Shown here piece after piece: positions 38,530 through 47,997 of a stretch of DNA of 64,000 nucleotides. Made by a program: the position numbers and the translations under genes. The stretch comes from Nocardia vinacea (lineage in GTDB: Bacteria; Actinomycetota; Actinomycetes; Mycobacteriales; Mycobacteriaceae): positions 4,526,001 to 4,590,000 of the forward strand of contig NZ_CP109149.1 of assembly GCF_035920345.1 (NCBI RefSeq), written 5' to 3'. The notes beneath the pieces are model-generated. The model saw only the letters and a program-made list of their open reading frames with translations, had not been told where the DNA came from and did no database searches. Each line of letters starts with the position of its first letter. Within the stretch, counting starts at the first letter, position 1.

Positions 38530-39854
38530 CTAGTACTCCAGCATCACTTCGTGATGTTGCGAGCGTCTTCGCTGGTAGTGGGCTTGTTTCGCCTGGTGTT
38601 GGTGGCGTCGTCGCCAGGTCGACCAGCGGCGCGCCAGGGCCGGGCTCGGGAGTGGGGTGATCAGGTGTGCCAGGAGACGCTTGATCTCGCCGAGTGTGAG
38701 TGGAATGAGGCCGCTGCCAACGCTTTTGGGGAAACAGCAGCCGTCACCGCGAGGTAGGTGTGTGCGAGCATGGCGAGGGTGATGTGCCGGTACCAGGCGT
38801 CGTAGCGGCGGACCTGGTACTGGTCGAGCCCGACCTCGGTTTTCGCGGTCTGGAAGCAGTCCTCGACCGACCATCGCGCACCGGCGACCCTGATCAGGTC
38901 GGTGTCGGTGGTGCCGATCGGGGCGCCGCACAGGTAGTAGGCGATCTCGAGGTCACCCTTGGCATTGCGGGTAAGCGACCGCCTGGCCAGCAGCCAGCGC
39001 CGCCACCCGGCGCCGGCCTCGCTGACGGTGGGCAGCGTGGCGACAGCCCAATCGAACAGGCGAGGCCCCTTCGCGCCTTCTCCGCAGCTCAGCCGCTTCC
39101 ACGCGTCGGGCGGCGCGTCCGCGACGACTTGGTCGGCGCGCCAGCTGCCCGCCAGCGACACGATCGGCGCACTGCTGGGCACCGCTACCACGTACCCGAT
39201 CCGCCGCCGCTCGAGCCATGTCCGGAACTTCGAATCACCGCCGTATGCCTCATCCGCGGTGACCCAGCGAGCGGGCACACCGGCATCCAGAGCGCGGGCC
39301 AGCATCTGTTGTGCCAGAACCTATTTCGTGGCGAAGTCGACATCGTCCGGCACCCCGGCGTGGCGGCAGCGGTCCCGATCGGTGGTCCACGACTTCGGCA
39401 GATACAGCTCCCGATCGATCAGCGTCCGGCCCTTGCTGCTCGTGTACGCACAGAACACACCGAGCTGACAGTTCTCGATCCGCCCTGCCGTGCCCGAGTA
39501 TTGACGTTGCACCCCAGCAGATTTCACACCCTTCTTCAGAAAGCCGGTCTCGTCCACGACCAGCACGCCGTCCGCGTCGCCCAAATGCTCGACGGCATAC
39601 GCTCGCACCTCATTACGCACCCCGTCGACGTCCCACGCCGCCGCGTTGAGCAGCCGCTGCATCCCGTGCGGTGTCAGATCACCCGCAGCTTCGGCCAAGG
39701 TCCAGCCGTTCTTACCCGCCAACGGCGCCAGCAGCCCCCGCACATACGCCCGCGCCCGCAACCGCGGCTCCGCCCGATGACCACGGCCCGCCACCCGCGC
39801 GAACAACTCCTCCAGCCCAGCCGTCCACGCAGCCAGATCCTCATCAACCAGCAC
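38530..39854 (-). pseudogene. IS701-family transposase with internal TAG and a frameshift
   Basis: GTG start at 39854. The frame runs VLVVDETGFLKKG, SAGVQRQYSGTAGRIENCQ, meets TAG at 39321-39323 after DDVDFATK, then continues in the same frame as VTADEAYGGDSKFRTWLE and RWSVEDCFQTAKTEVGLDQY. These hold the DDE catalytic motifs. Near 38727 an A-run indel shifts the frame; the true C-terminus (GLIPLTLGEIKRLLAHLI) ends inside the left inverted repeat. One nonsense and one frameshift lesion suggest recent inactivation. Confidence 0.9.
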
Positions 39855-39903
39855 GAAACCCCATGCTACCCAACAACATCACGAAGTGATGCTGGAGTAC
39901 TAG
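38530..39903 (-). mobile_element. IS701-like insertion sequence with perfect 30-bp inverted ends
   Basis: Left end 38530-38559 (CTAGTACTCCAGCATCACTT...) and right end 39874-39903 are exact reverse complements over 30 bp. 1,374 bp in all. The element sits between the GlxA fragment and the cut end of a WD40 gene. A CTAG at both tips may be part of the end or a target duplication. The transposase is broken, so it could move only with help from an intact copy elsewhere. Confidence 0.9.
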
Positions 39904-40968
39904 CGCCGAGAGCGAGCTGTGGCCGGTGAGTGGTTCGCCTATCGCTGTGCCGGTGACAGGATCCCACAGTTGGATTGCACCATGGCGTCCGCCGCAGGCC
40001 AGCAGGTCGTGACCGTCCGGGCCGGGAACGGCCGCGAGGTGGGAGATCAAGTCGGTCAAGTCGCCCGCCGGAACAGAAAATACGCCGGAGTACTCCGCAC
40101 CGGTCATGGGGTCGTAGACGAACGCCTCAGGGCCGCTGCCTGCACGGGCGGAACTGCGTGCGAGCAACGGTCGGCCGTTCGGTCCGGATAGTGCGACCAT
40201 GATGGCGTCATTCGGGAAGCGAGTGCGTATCGTTCCCGCCGGCTTACCCGTGGCCGGATCCCAGGTCTGGATAGTGAACGGGCGGATGGACGCCATCAAC
40301 GCTCCGCCGTCCGGCAACGGGATCGCCGTGGACGAGGCGCCGAAAGTGCTTGTGCGACAGTGACCGACTCCGGTAGCGGGATCCCACTTCCAGAGCATGC
40401 CTGCGCGGTCGGCGCTGACTACCTGTGTGTCGCCTGCCGCGGTCGGCATCGACACAACCGAGGTGATCGAACCGGCGTGCCCCCGCATGGGGGCACCTAC
40501 CGCGGCACCGGTTGCCAGGTCCCACATCTGGACCATGCCGTCGGCATCGCCGGTGACTACACGCCAGTCCTCGACCGCGGCGAGTGCCGTCACGGCGACG
40601 GCGCCGGTGGGTACCGGTGCGCAAACCTGTGTGCCGGAAGCGACGTCCCACAGTCGAAGGGTTGCGTCCTCGCCCCAGCTGGCCACCAGTCCGTCCGGTA
40701 GGGTCGCCAGCAGCCGAACCGGAGCACCGTGACCCGACAACGGTTTCCCGACAGGTTCGCCTGCGGTGTCCCACAACCGAATTCGATGAGCTTTGCTGGC
40801 ACACGCCAGCACGCCACTGCCGTCCGGCAATCGGGTTCCGGCCAACGCGAACACGCAGCGAGATCCGCCTGGAAATCCAGCCAGCAAAATGCGGGCCGCC
40901 GTCGCGATATTCCAGATCGAAAGTGTCGTCCTCGTGCCGGTAGGTCTGGATGTACTCCTGTTCGACAT
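39904..40968 (-). pseudogene. WD40-repeat protein, truncated at both ends
   Basis: At least six WD40 blades are visible, for example HRIRLWDTAGEPVGKPLSGH, DATLRLWDVASGTQV, GMVQMWDLATGAAVGAPMRG and GAIQLWDPVTGTAIGEPLTG. The last blade is cut by the insertion sequence, whose end supplies a foreign tail of about 20 residues. The upstream side overlaps another gene fragment in a different frame. In actinobacteria such beta-propellers often end large regulatory NTPases or kinases; that part is missing here. Confidence 0.75.
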
Positions 40969-41077
40969 CGAGCCGTTCGAGGATCAGGAAGTTATTGTTC
41001 GGTGCGGTCAGTTCCAGCAACAGGGTAGCCAGCGTGTGCTGCGAAGGGCCGTCTTTACAGCCGCCGTTCTCGCTCAT
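40890..41077 (-). pseudogene. TY-Chap-like chaperone-fold fragment
   Basis: ATG at 41077 then TLATLLLELTAPNNNFLILE and RLDVEQEYIQTYRHEDDTF. This resembles the start of the actinobacterial TY-Chap (Tir-chaperone-like) fold with its NxFLILER and YIQ strands. It runs out of frame into the WD40 coding sequence near 40900, so a deletion joined two genes. Confidence 0.5.
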
Positions 41078-41089
41078 TGCACGCAATGC

Positions 41090-41372
41090 TGCCCCGGCAG
41101 CAGGAGGCGCCTGGAACTGCCAGCTTTCCGAAGGAACTCGGGCAAAGCTCTCACGGCGTTGCAAGCCACGTTGAGCCATTGCTACGGCGCTGATATCACT
41201 ATCGACGGACAATTCGGGCCCCGAACCAATCCGCACTGAAGAGCGTTCAGGACAAAGCAGGCGCCGGCGTGGACGGGGTATACGGCCCCGAGACCCGAGA
41301 CAAACTCGAGTGGCATTCCAAAATGCAAGACGCCGATAAGGATGCAACAGGGTCACCTGATCGTCGCGGGTG
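41090..41372 (+). pseudogene. Peptidoglycan-binding-domain gene remnant, frameshifted
   Basis: NSGKALTALQATLSHCYGAD and ITIDGQFGPRT stop at 41239; the next frame continues ALKSVQDKAGAGVDGVYGPE and TRDKLEWHSKM. Together they give the repeat of a peptidoglycan-binding (PG_binding_1-like) domain. At least one frameshift and no start were found. Such domains occur in exported cell-wall hydrolases. Confidence 0.6.
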
Positions 41373-41446
41373 ATGAGCTGGCCCCGACCGGGCTCATCAC
41401 CCGCTCCTGCGGGCATCACCCTCGATCATCTTCTTCTCCGCGAGGA

Positions 41447-42676
41447 TCATGCACCGGGCGGGAGGACCGCGAGCAAGGCGCTGGTTACCCGGGTGAGCTC
41501 GTCACACAGTTCGGTGTGCTGGCTGTCGGTGACTACCTTGTTGCCGAAGACTCGGGCATCGAACACGAGCGTGCCCCCTGCTATGCCGGACTTCGGATTC
41601 TGCGCCACGTCGAAGGCTATGGTGCAGTGCAATTTTCCTCCGAACCTCAAATGCACGCCGACCGCCCGGCGGTCTCCGATTGTCAACCGGATTGGACGCA
41701 TGTAGTCGTCGTTGCTGTAGATCATCGACTCGAACGAGTAACCGGCGGAGTAGATCTCGACTCTGAACCATGCGCCCTGCCATGTACACCGTGTGTTCAA
41801 GTCATAGCTGCGGGACTCCTTTGAACCGATCTGGAGACCGGCTGCCGCGATATCGCTATCGGGAATTGTGCAGGGGTTCCACGCGGGAGTCCGCGGATCA
41901 GAAGCCGCTGTAGTGGGCGATGTAGTGGTGGGCGGAGTAGAGGTGGTTGCACTGGGGACTGGGGTAAACACTGTGATCGGCAGTGCCGATTGGGCATGTT
42001 GGGCAACCGCTTTCGCGATCGATTCCGCGCCGGCTCGCAGATCTTCGCGCAGTTTCGGCGAGTCGTCGGCGGGCCATGGCTCCGAATCTTCAGACCAATC
42101 CCAGCCGGATGTCATGATATCCACATCCAAGTTACCGATCACGAACCGCAGACCAAACCGGACCGGGGAATTCCTGGGCTCGTCGACCCAGGTGATCGCG
42201 TCCTCGCCGATTCCGGGTGCGGTCGACGGTTGCGTGCCGTATGAGGCTTTGTTGGCTCTCGCCACCAGGCTTTGGGTGATCTGTTCGACCCGCCGAGGCG
42301 TCTTTGTGAGATCGTAGCGAATACTGAAGCTTCGCGACATCGGCACCAACCCCGGCTGGATGGGTTCACGCGGAATCGGAACGCTGTATACCATGTCGCT
42401 GCAGTTCAGCGTCTGTGCCTGTCCGGACGGACTATCGGTGCGGACGTCTCGCTCGAACTCGACGTTCGGACGGTACAGCTCGCCCGCAAACGCCTTGACA
42501 GCCGTCTCCAGCGGCTTCACGGCCTCGGCGCAGGAAGCAGGCAGGGATGCGAATCCTGGTCGATATTTCTGTGTTTCGGTGGTCTCGCCGGGGTTGGCGC
42601 AGCCACCGAGCCACACCACCGAGCTCAGCAGCACCGTGGTCAAGCCAAGCATCCGCCGACGGTTGGAAACACGCAC
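41447..42676 (-). CDS. DUF3558-family lipoprotein
   Basis: 409 aa with a lipoprotein signal, hydrophobic core TTVLLSSVVWLGG then Cys26 (lipobox LGGC), so exported and anchored outside the membrane. Two halves joined by a Thr/Pro/Ser linker (SATTSTPPTTTSPTTAAS). The second half shows DUF3558 features: WNPCTIPDSDIAAAGL, RCTWQGAWFRVEIYS and a final VTDSQHTELCDELTRVTSAL. DUF3558 lipoproteins are numerous in Nocardia and mycobacteria; their function is mostly unknown. Intact amid pseudogenes. Confidence 0.85.
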   Translation of the reverse strand: MRVSNRRRMLGLTTVLLSSVVWLGGCANPGETTETQKYRPGFASLPASCAEAVKPLETAVKAFAGELYRPNVEFERDVRTDSPSGQAQTLNCSDMVYSVPIPREPIQPGLVPMSRSFSIRYDLTKTPRRVEQITQSLVARANKASYGTQPSTAPGIGEDAITWVDEPRNSPVRFGLRFVIGNLDVDIMTSGWDWSEDSEPWPADDSPKLREDLRAGAESIAKAVAQHAQSALPITVFTPVPSATTSTPPTTTSPTTAASDPRTPAWNPCTIPDSDIAAAGLQIGSKESRSYDLNTRCTWQGAWFRVEIYSAGYSFESMIYSNDDYMRPIRLTIGDRRAVGVHLRFGGKLHCTIAFDVAQNPKSGIAGGTLVFDARVFGNKVVTDSQHTELCDELTRVTSALLAVLPPGA

Positions 42677-42855
42677 GAGTAAACCTTCCGAAGACCGGTG
42701 ACAACTCCCGTATCACAAAACATCGCATCCATTTGTCCCCGATCACGCCCGGCTGAAGGTCGAGCCGAGCCATGCCCGTCCGATAGCATGCGTTATATGC
42801 TGGCTACCTTTGACGGTAGGACAGCCTTATCGCCGGATCCAGTTCGCCGGCCTCC

Positions 42856-42872
42856 TTTTACATCCACTTGAG
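42856..42872 (-). promoter_or_regulatory. CTCAA-N5-TGTAAAA site
   Basis: Exact CTCAA-GTGGA-TGTAAAA on the minus strand, 180 bp upstream of the DUF3558 lipoprotein start and 142 bp before the plus-strand gene at 43014. Confidence 0.5.
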
Positions 42873-43013
42873 GTTCCACCGGTGACCTCGACATCCCTGA
42901 GCAACTTGCTCGCCCCACGCTGAGCAGCTTCCTCAAATGAAGCTCAAGAAGTTCAATACGGCCTTGCACCTCGAGGGTGTGATCAGGAATAACTTGTCCG
43001 TGGCGACACGATC

Positions 43014-43646
43014 ATGAAGGCCGAGATGACCAACCTGGATGACGTTGTGTCCGAGATCCTTCGATCCGGAGTGCGGTGGGGCGATTTGCCGCCCCTTGTC
43101 GCCGCACTGTTCGGTGCACGGCATCTGCTCGCCGGCCGGTCCGAGCAGGAACAAGGCCTCATCCACGGCATCGCCATGGCCCGGTTCACCGGCATCATCC
43201 CGCGCCGCGATACCGCGGGCCCGCAGCGGATCCGCTGGGCCCGGCTGTGGCGCGACCCGCTGCACCTGACACTGACCGGGCATCGGACGTTGGTGCAGCG
43301 GCTGGCGAGCGTGCCGCTGGCCAGCGGCCGTGTGCTGCTCGCGGGGGTGAGCGTCGACGCGGTCAGACTGTGGGATCCGTGGAACAGCGACCTTGTCGGC
43401 CGGGAGATCGTGCGGCAAGTCGTTGTGCGAGAGTCACTGAAGATGTGCGCGGAAACGCGGAATCTCGACCGAACCCGCCGTCGACGCCGACCTCACCCAC
43501 CGCCGCCACGCCCTCATCGAGACTATGTTCGCCGACCTGATCGAATGCTCCTGGCGCACATGCTCTCCGGCCGGTCTGCGTATACCGGTCACAATGGTCC
43601 TGCCCGTGAACCGCACCGCCCCGGAGTAGTCGTATGTCCCGTGTGA
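43014..43646 (+). pseudogene. Truncated WD40-containing protein, N-terminal part
   Basis: Residues 1-75 are helical (DDVVSEILRSGVRWGDLPPL, EQGLIHGIAMARFTG). Residues about 90-130 form the first WD40 blade, HLTLTGHRTLVQRLASVPLA and VDAVRLWDPWNSDLVG. After residue 142 the frame becomes Arg/Pro-rich, overlapping a different gene's end in another frame. So a propeller gene was cut after one blade. A second N-terminal ATG lies at 43026. Confidence 0.5.
43460..43629 (+). pseudogene. C-terminal fragment of an unknown gene
   Basis: In a frame distinct from the preceding ORF: TEPAVDADLTHRRHALIETM, FADLIECSWRTCSPAG and VTMVLPVNRTAPE, stop at 43627-43629, 4 nt before the next gene. Composition and tight spacing say it is the remaining end of a gene that once preceded the 525-aa gene in an operon. 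Confidence 0.4.
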
Positions 43647-45211
43647 ACCCCTGGTGGAGCAGTGATATCGGTCATGCCAACGCCATCAACGACCTCGATG
43701 ACGAGCTCGCCGCCGAGCGGGAGGCGCGCTACCGCCAGGCCAGCCGCGTCGCCTTAGAACAAGCCAAGGTCGCGCGCCACCTCGAACAGGTCGGCTCCCG
43801 GATCGACTCGGTCACCGACCAGATCAACACCGTCCTCGAATGGACCGAACTGCGCTTCCAGCTACTCGAATTCGACGAGTACCAGGTGCGCAAGGAGATC
43901 CGCAAGGCATTCAGGGCCATCGCCCAGGGCCGACCGGACATCTTGCCCGAGGTCGACGACGTCCCCGGCTACTGGATGCCGCCGGCCGCGCTGGCGGTCT
44001 TACCGCTGATCCTGCGCGAGCGCAACCCCGCCAGCGTCCCAGCCCGCCATCCCGGCGCGAACCCGTTGAAGGACTTGAACTCCGGGCTCGAGTCCGCCCG
44101 CGAGCGCGACGCGGTCCGCGCCGAGCTGTTCAACCTCGCCGTTGGCCTGTGCTTCGACCAGCCCGCGTTCATCGACGCGGCCGTGCTGCGGCTGCTGTCC
44201 GAACCGGTCGGCCTCGGCCAGACCGAAGCGGGCCAAGTGGCCGAGGGCTGGCGGACCCTGTGGAAGCACGCGGCCCTCGGCGGCTTCGGCCCGGTCGCCG
44301 CCGAGCAACTGTCCGGCCGTCTCGCAGCCCTCTTCGACCCCGCCGCCGTCGACGAGGAGGAGCTCGAGGTCTGGGACCGGGCGATCGAGATGTTCGGTTC
44401 CGACGGCAACGCCGCGCCGACGAAGGCCGAGGCCTTCACAGCGCTGCGCGCCCACCTCGCGGTCGAACCCGATCACACCGAAGCCTTCGCGGCGCAGGAC
44501 GACCTGTGCTGGCGCATCCACCTCCAGGAGCTCGTCGAGGAGCCCAGCCCCGCCGAGCGGCCGCTGGTGCGGGCCATGGAGAACCTGCACATGCCCGCCG
44601 AGGAGGCGCGGCGCTCGGCTCCGAGCTGGGGCGAGCCCGCCGGGACGGTCGTGTCGCTGGTCCGCGGCGACCTGTTCGACCCCGGCACCCCGATCCCGCT
44701 GCGCCGCCTCGCACTCCAGCTGAGCGGCCCGCTGCTGCGCTCGCGTCTCGACGCGACGCTCGTCGCGCCCGAACCAATCGTCACCACCATCAAGCGCCGC
44801 AACGCGACCCTCGAGGTCACGAGCGAGGGCCACAACGCAGAACGGCTCGCCGCCGTCGAGCGCCGGATCGCGGTGGACTACAGCGCCGACGCCCCTTCGA
44901 AGACCGTCGGCGCCGCCGTCTTCGCGGGCCTCGCGGGCCTCGCCCTGGTGATGATCGTCTTCGGCCAGTGGTTCGTGGCGGTGCTGTTCGCACTCGGCGC
45001 GCTCACCCCAGTGTGGAAGTACCGCAACGACCGAAACGCCGCCCAGGATGCCGCGGCTCGCCGCGACGAGCAGTTGGCCGAGGTCCGTTCAGCACTCGTC
45101 CAGGCCCGCAAGAACAACGCCGACAAGGAGCGCCGCCTGGCCGAGCGATACGAGGCCGACCGCGAGGCCCTCGACCGCTTGATCGCGTCGCTGCCCACCG
45201 ATCGGGATTGA
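43634..45211 (+). CDS. Uncharacterised 525-aa protein with coiled coils and membrane hairpin
   Basis: ATG at 43634. Residues 15-75 form a coiled coil (DDELAAEREARYRQASRVAL, EQVGSRIDSVTDQINTVLEW). Residues 80-390 are helical, with no recognised enzyme motif. Residues about 425-462 hold two membrane segments (VFAGLAGLALVMIVFGQWF, VAVLFALGALTPVW). Residues 463-520 form a second, basic coiled coil. It may bind membranes and assemble. It follows a remnant gene by 4 nt, suggesting a lost operon partner. Family not recognised. Confidence 0.75.
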   Translation: MSRVNPWWSSDIGHANAINDLDDELAAEREARYRQASRVALEQAKVARHLEQVGSRIDSVTDQINTVLEWTELRFQLLEFDEYQVRKEIRKAFRAIAQGRPDILPEVDDVPGYWMPPAALAVLPLILRERNPASVPARHPGANPLKDLNSGLESARERDAVRAELFNLAVGLCFDQPAFIDAAVLRLLSEPVGLGQTEAGQVAEGWRTLWKHAALGGFGPVAAEQLSGRLAALFDPAAVDEEELEVWDRAIEMFGSDGNAAPTKAEAFTALRAHLAVEPDHTEAFAAQDDLCWRIHLQELVEEPSPAERPLVRAMENLHMPAEEARRSAPSWGEPAGTVVSLVRGDLFDPGTPIPLRRLALQLSGPLLRSRLDATLVAPEPIVTTIKRRNATLEVTSEGHNAERLAAVERRIAVDYSADAPSKTVGAAVFAGLAGLALVMIVFGQWFVAVLFALGALTPVWKYRNDRNAAQDAAARRDEQLAEVRSALVQARKNNADKERRLAERYEADREALDRLIASLPTDRD

Positions 45212-45229
45212 CGCCGAAGCCGACATCCG

Positions 45230-45500
45230 AAGGGCCCGATACGCATATGGTCGGACGATGCGGCATCCGGTAAAGCACGAGGCTCCCTGAGGAACGTTGC
45301 GCCCACCTCGCCAACTGCGACCTGGCCATCGTCCAACCCGACACGGGGCGTCCTATGGCGGGCAAGGCGCGACCATGAACCCGTGCCGCGTTTTGATCGT
45401 GTCCGGGATCGGGTAGTCGACACTGTCGCCGGCGTCGGCGAGCAGACCGGTGAGTTCGGCGAAACCCGTTGCGTCATTGGCTGATCCGCTTCTTCGCGAT
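45230..45500 (-). pseudogene. IS110-like transposase remnant
   Basis: Minus-strand pieces in different frames: FAELTGLLADAGDSVDYPIP, then TIKTRHGFMVAPC, GRPVSGWTMARSQLAR and EPRALPDAASSDHMRIG. They follow the order of an IS110 N-terminal domain (x-PIPVAIETPRGLLV, then ATGRxVYAINP, then KSDHADA). Heavily decayed. Confidence 0.45.
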
Positions 45501-45639
45501 GAGCGTGCTGGCTAGACCTCCGATTTCTATCGGTTCAATCCAGCGTCCCTCAGATCGAGTGTTTCCGCTGACTGGTTCGGCCGGCCGCGCTGGGAGATAA
45601 CGCCGAGGATACGGACGGATATTCGGGCGTCATCTGCGA

Positions 45640-46370
45640 AATGCGATGTCCGGCACCAGGATTCGCAAGACGCCCAGGATCGGGATCTACTACGAGTTCC
45701 TGGAACCGGGTGGCCGCTTCCAGCAGCAGGTCGTCGTAATGCTCGGCGACCAAATCAGATTCAGCTTCCGCGTCAGCAACGGTCCCGCGGTGTGGAAACC
45801 GCGACTCCACCTCGGACCGCAAACCCGGCCGGTACAGGGGATGCGGCCCAGATCGCGGATGCGGGGCGGCAGCTGTAACCCGAGCAGGTCGAACAGCCGA
45901 AGTTCACCAGGGTGAGACCGTGGGTATCGGTCGCATACTCGGTGATCGACAGATCGGTTGCGTTGCCGAGGATTTCGTCGAGCACGTGGTGGGCTTCTCG
46001 TTTCGTGGCGACGATGATCTTCGTGCCGTAGGTGGTGTCCTGGTCGGTGACATGGGTGTAGGTGGACAGGCCCTCGTCCGCGAGATCCCGGCCCAACGCC
46101 CGCGCGGTGATCGACTTGCCGCGCGTGGGGAACCGCTACCCATCGGAGGAGGACAACAACGTGTCGGCCCCGAAGATCGGGGTCAATGGCAGACGCTGGC
46201 GGTAATCGATGATCACCAGATTTGCCGCGCAGCGTCTCATCCCACACGTACCATTCCGACGTCCACGCGAGGATGTCGTAGGAGATGCCGGAGGCTTCGA
46301 CCGCTATCGGCGACGGTTCCCGAGCCAGCAAGAACACGTCCAGTTCGAATTCGGAGTCCGCGCGCAGATT
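45640..46370 (-). pseudogene. Tn3-family transposase remnant (C-terminal part)
   Basis: Reads in several frames: ASGISYDILAWTSEWYVWDE, ADEGLSTYTHVTDQDTTYGT, KIIVATKREAHHVLDEILGN, TDTHGLTLVNFGC, LLGLQLPPRIRDLG and SDLVAEHYDDLLLEAA. These are landmarks of the catalytic half of Tn3 TnpA. Multiple frameshifts and both ends missing, so inactive. Confidence 0.75.
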
Positions 46371-46456
46371 CGTGGGGGCAAATCGTCGATTGGTTCCGAC
46401 TCGACCAGGAGTCAGCGCTCCGGCAAGCTCCGCTCGACGCCCGAGGCTTGGATCTG

Positions 46457-46584
46457 TATTCGGACGACGACTGACGCCACACAGGAGCCCTGAGATATGG
46501 GACCATGGCTGCTCGTTGCGGGGCTCCGGTGGGGAATCGATGTCGTGAAGACGGAACTTTAAGCGGCACAACCACGCTCGCAGA
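46457..46584. repeat. Mobile-looking repeat, copy B
   Basis: 128 bp partner of 34685-34813, same orientation. A further 50-bp match follows at once here (46595-46647 versus 34941-34993), whereas copy A has about 127 bp inserted between the two blocks. Confidence 0.75.
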
Positions 46585-46648
46585 GTCGGTCAGCTTCGAT
46601 CGGTGCTGCGGACCGCGAAGGTCAAGTCCGCGTGGACGGCCGTCGGGT

Positions 46649-46716
46649 CGCGTGGCCGTCGACTGTCTTCGAGAGTGCCGAGCCGGTTGGCTCGGCGCGG
46701 GTGGCCCGGTCTGGTG
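46649..46716 (-). repeat. Hairpin unit, inverted copy; probable terminator
   Basis: Reverse complement of the unit at 34865-34931, with stem GCCGAGCC-GGTT-GGCTCGGC. It lies directly after the stop codon of the minus-strand gene at 46718 and could end its transcript, although no T-tract follows. Confidence 0.6.
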
Positions 46717-46717
46717 C

Positions 46718-47110
46718 CTACTCTGCGGTGCCGCAGACTTTCCAGTCGCCGTTCTCCTTGACCAGGCGGTATTTCGCAGTGTCCTTGTCGCCGTTGGAGG
46801 AAATATCGACGGCGAAGGTGCCTTCGTCGCCCTTGACGTCGACGGCGCCGAGTGTCGCGGTGATCTTCTCGGTCTCCGTCGGTGCCTCCTCCACGGCTTC
46901 GGGCTCGGCTTCTTCGGAGAGCTCGCGCTCCGCAACACAGAGCAGTTCGGGGTTCGGTGCGGCACCGTTGACGATCTCGACGAATTCGCGCGCCGTCGCG
47001 GCGGGGTCGGAGTGGCCCGGGGCTGGTGTCGCCGACGAATACGCGGCGCCAACCAGTGCGGCCGAAGCCAGGCCGATCACTGCCCAACGCCGACTATTAC
47101 GAATGAACAT
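46718..47110 (-). CDS. Small secreted or anchored protein, DUF4878-like
   Basis: 130 aa from the ATG at 47110 (AAAGGAAAA just upstream); longer starts lack a ribosome site. MFIRNSRRWAVIGLASAALV is a signal or anchor. Then TAREFVEIVNGAAPNPELLC, an acidic linker, and TLGAVDVKGDEGTFAVDISS, DTAKYRLVKENGDWKVCG. The last part, a strand pair ending in ENGDWKVC, is typical of small NTF2-like DUF4878 and lumazine-binding-like lipoprotein domains. The hairpin unit follows the stop. Confidence 0.7.
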   Translation of the reverse strand: MFIRNSRRWAVIGLASAALVGAAYSSATPAPGHSDPAATAREFVEIVNGAAPNPELLCVAERELSEEAEPEAVEEAPTETEKITATLGAVDVKGDEGTFAVDISSNGDKDTAKYRLVKENGDWKVCGTAE

Positions 47111-47452
47111 TTTTCCTTTCACTGCAGTTTCCATAAAGCCCCTCAGGCCATACGGAGCGAGCCGACGGTGAGACCACCCAGACCTCAAACGCACGTAAAC
47201 TCTGTGTACCAATTCCGCCTTGTCACGCTCGGCGGGCTACCAACGGTGCTCATATATCACTCGCAGCTTTCGCATAACGACTTGTCGTGCGCCACCGAGC
47301 CGGCTGGCGCACCGATCCACGCGGCTGCGAAACTCGAATCGAACTCATCTGGCAATGGGTTACCGGGGCGGCCGACGGCGAACGACAATGCCGCCAGCCT
47401 GCTCACACTGCACGAACGGATTCGATCACGAAACACAAGGCGGGGAACCGCC

Positions 47453-47469
47453 CTCAACGAATTGTAAAA
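47453..47469 (+). promoter_or_regulatory. CTCAA-N5-TGTAAAA site
   Basis: Exact CTCAA-CGAAT-TGTAAAA between the divergent genes at 47110 and 47683. Confidence 0.5.
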
Positions 47470-47592
47470 TATTGGGGTTCGGTCCGCGACAACCTGGCGT
47501 CGAACTAATTCCCGAAAGCTGTCCAGCAAATCTCTGGGACCGGGCAATATTCCGGCCCCTCTCGCCCAACAACTCAGGAGTATCGCGCTCGA

Positions 47593-47609
47593 TTTTACAC
47601 GCATTTGAG
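47593..47609 (-). promoter_or_regulatory. CTCAA-N5-TGTAAAA site
   Basis: Exact CTCAA-ATGCG-TGTAAAA on the minus strand, 73 bp upstream of the plus-strand start at 47683; second copy in this intergenic region. Confidence 0.5.
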
Positions 47610-47682
47610 ATTGCTGCGCCACTGTGCGTCCAGTTCGCTCGGTAGAGTTGGAAGCGCCTCGAGGAACGTCCATCCCCAAGGG

Positions 47683-47997
47683 ATGTTCATTCGTAATAGC
47701 CGAATTTGCGCGGCGGTCGGTCCGGCTTTCACGGCGCCGACTGTTCCCGTGGCAGCAAGCTGCGCTCGCTGCGGTACAGCAATCGCAATGCGCCAGGAGG
47801 CAGCAACAACTGCTGCGCCGATCCCACTAACAGAGGGACGTACAACTTATTACCAATACGTAGACGGCAACGCGGAGCCGGTATCAGATTGGAACGCTCC
47901 CAATTCGGGCTATTACCACGAGAGGAGCATGGCTGGCGAAATTACTCTGTATGACCCAGATGGTAACGCCGTCGAGTCATGGAACAATGCCACTTAA
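47683..47997 (+). CDS. Small exported protein with YYQYVDG N-terminal-type repeat
   Basis: 104 aa. It begins MFIRNSRICAAVGPAF, sharing its first seven residues and 17 bp with the divergent secreted protein, then a degraded-looking signal region. The mature part, TTYYQYVDGNAEPVSDWNAP and NSGYYHERSMAGEITLYDPD, resembles the first 40 residues of the 726-aa protein at 48572 (YFQVVDGEYVEIEGEPTSAG, YYYEVRY). AAGGG touches the ATG, an unusual spacing, so the start is uncertain; a TTG at 47605 is in frame. Function unknown. Confidence 0.5.
   Translation: MFIRNSRICAAVGPAFTAPTVPVAASCARCGTAIAMRQEAATTAAPIPLTEGRTTYYQYVDGNAEPVSDWNAPNSGYYHERSMAGEITLYDPDGNAVESWNNAT

Larger units (their letters stand above)
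47111..47682. other. AT-richer intergenic region between divergent secreted-protein genes
   Basis: 572 bp without a convincing gene. It has two copies of the CTCAA-N5-TGTAAAA sequence. Its borders are similar: both flanking genes begin with the same 17 bp (ATGTTCATTCGTAATAG) in opposite directions. Confidence 0.5.

Noticed and set aside
44000..45273. Antisense frames of 277 and 199 codons opposite the 525-aa gene
   Set aside because: Typical high-GC shadows; the plus-strand gene has coiled coils and membrane segments.
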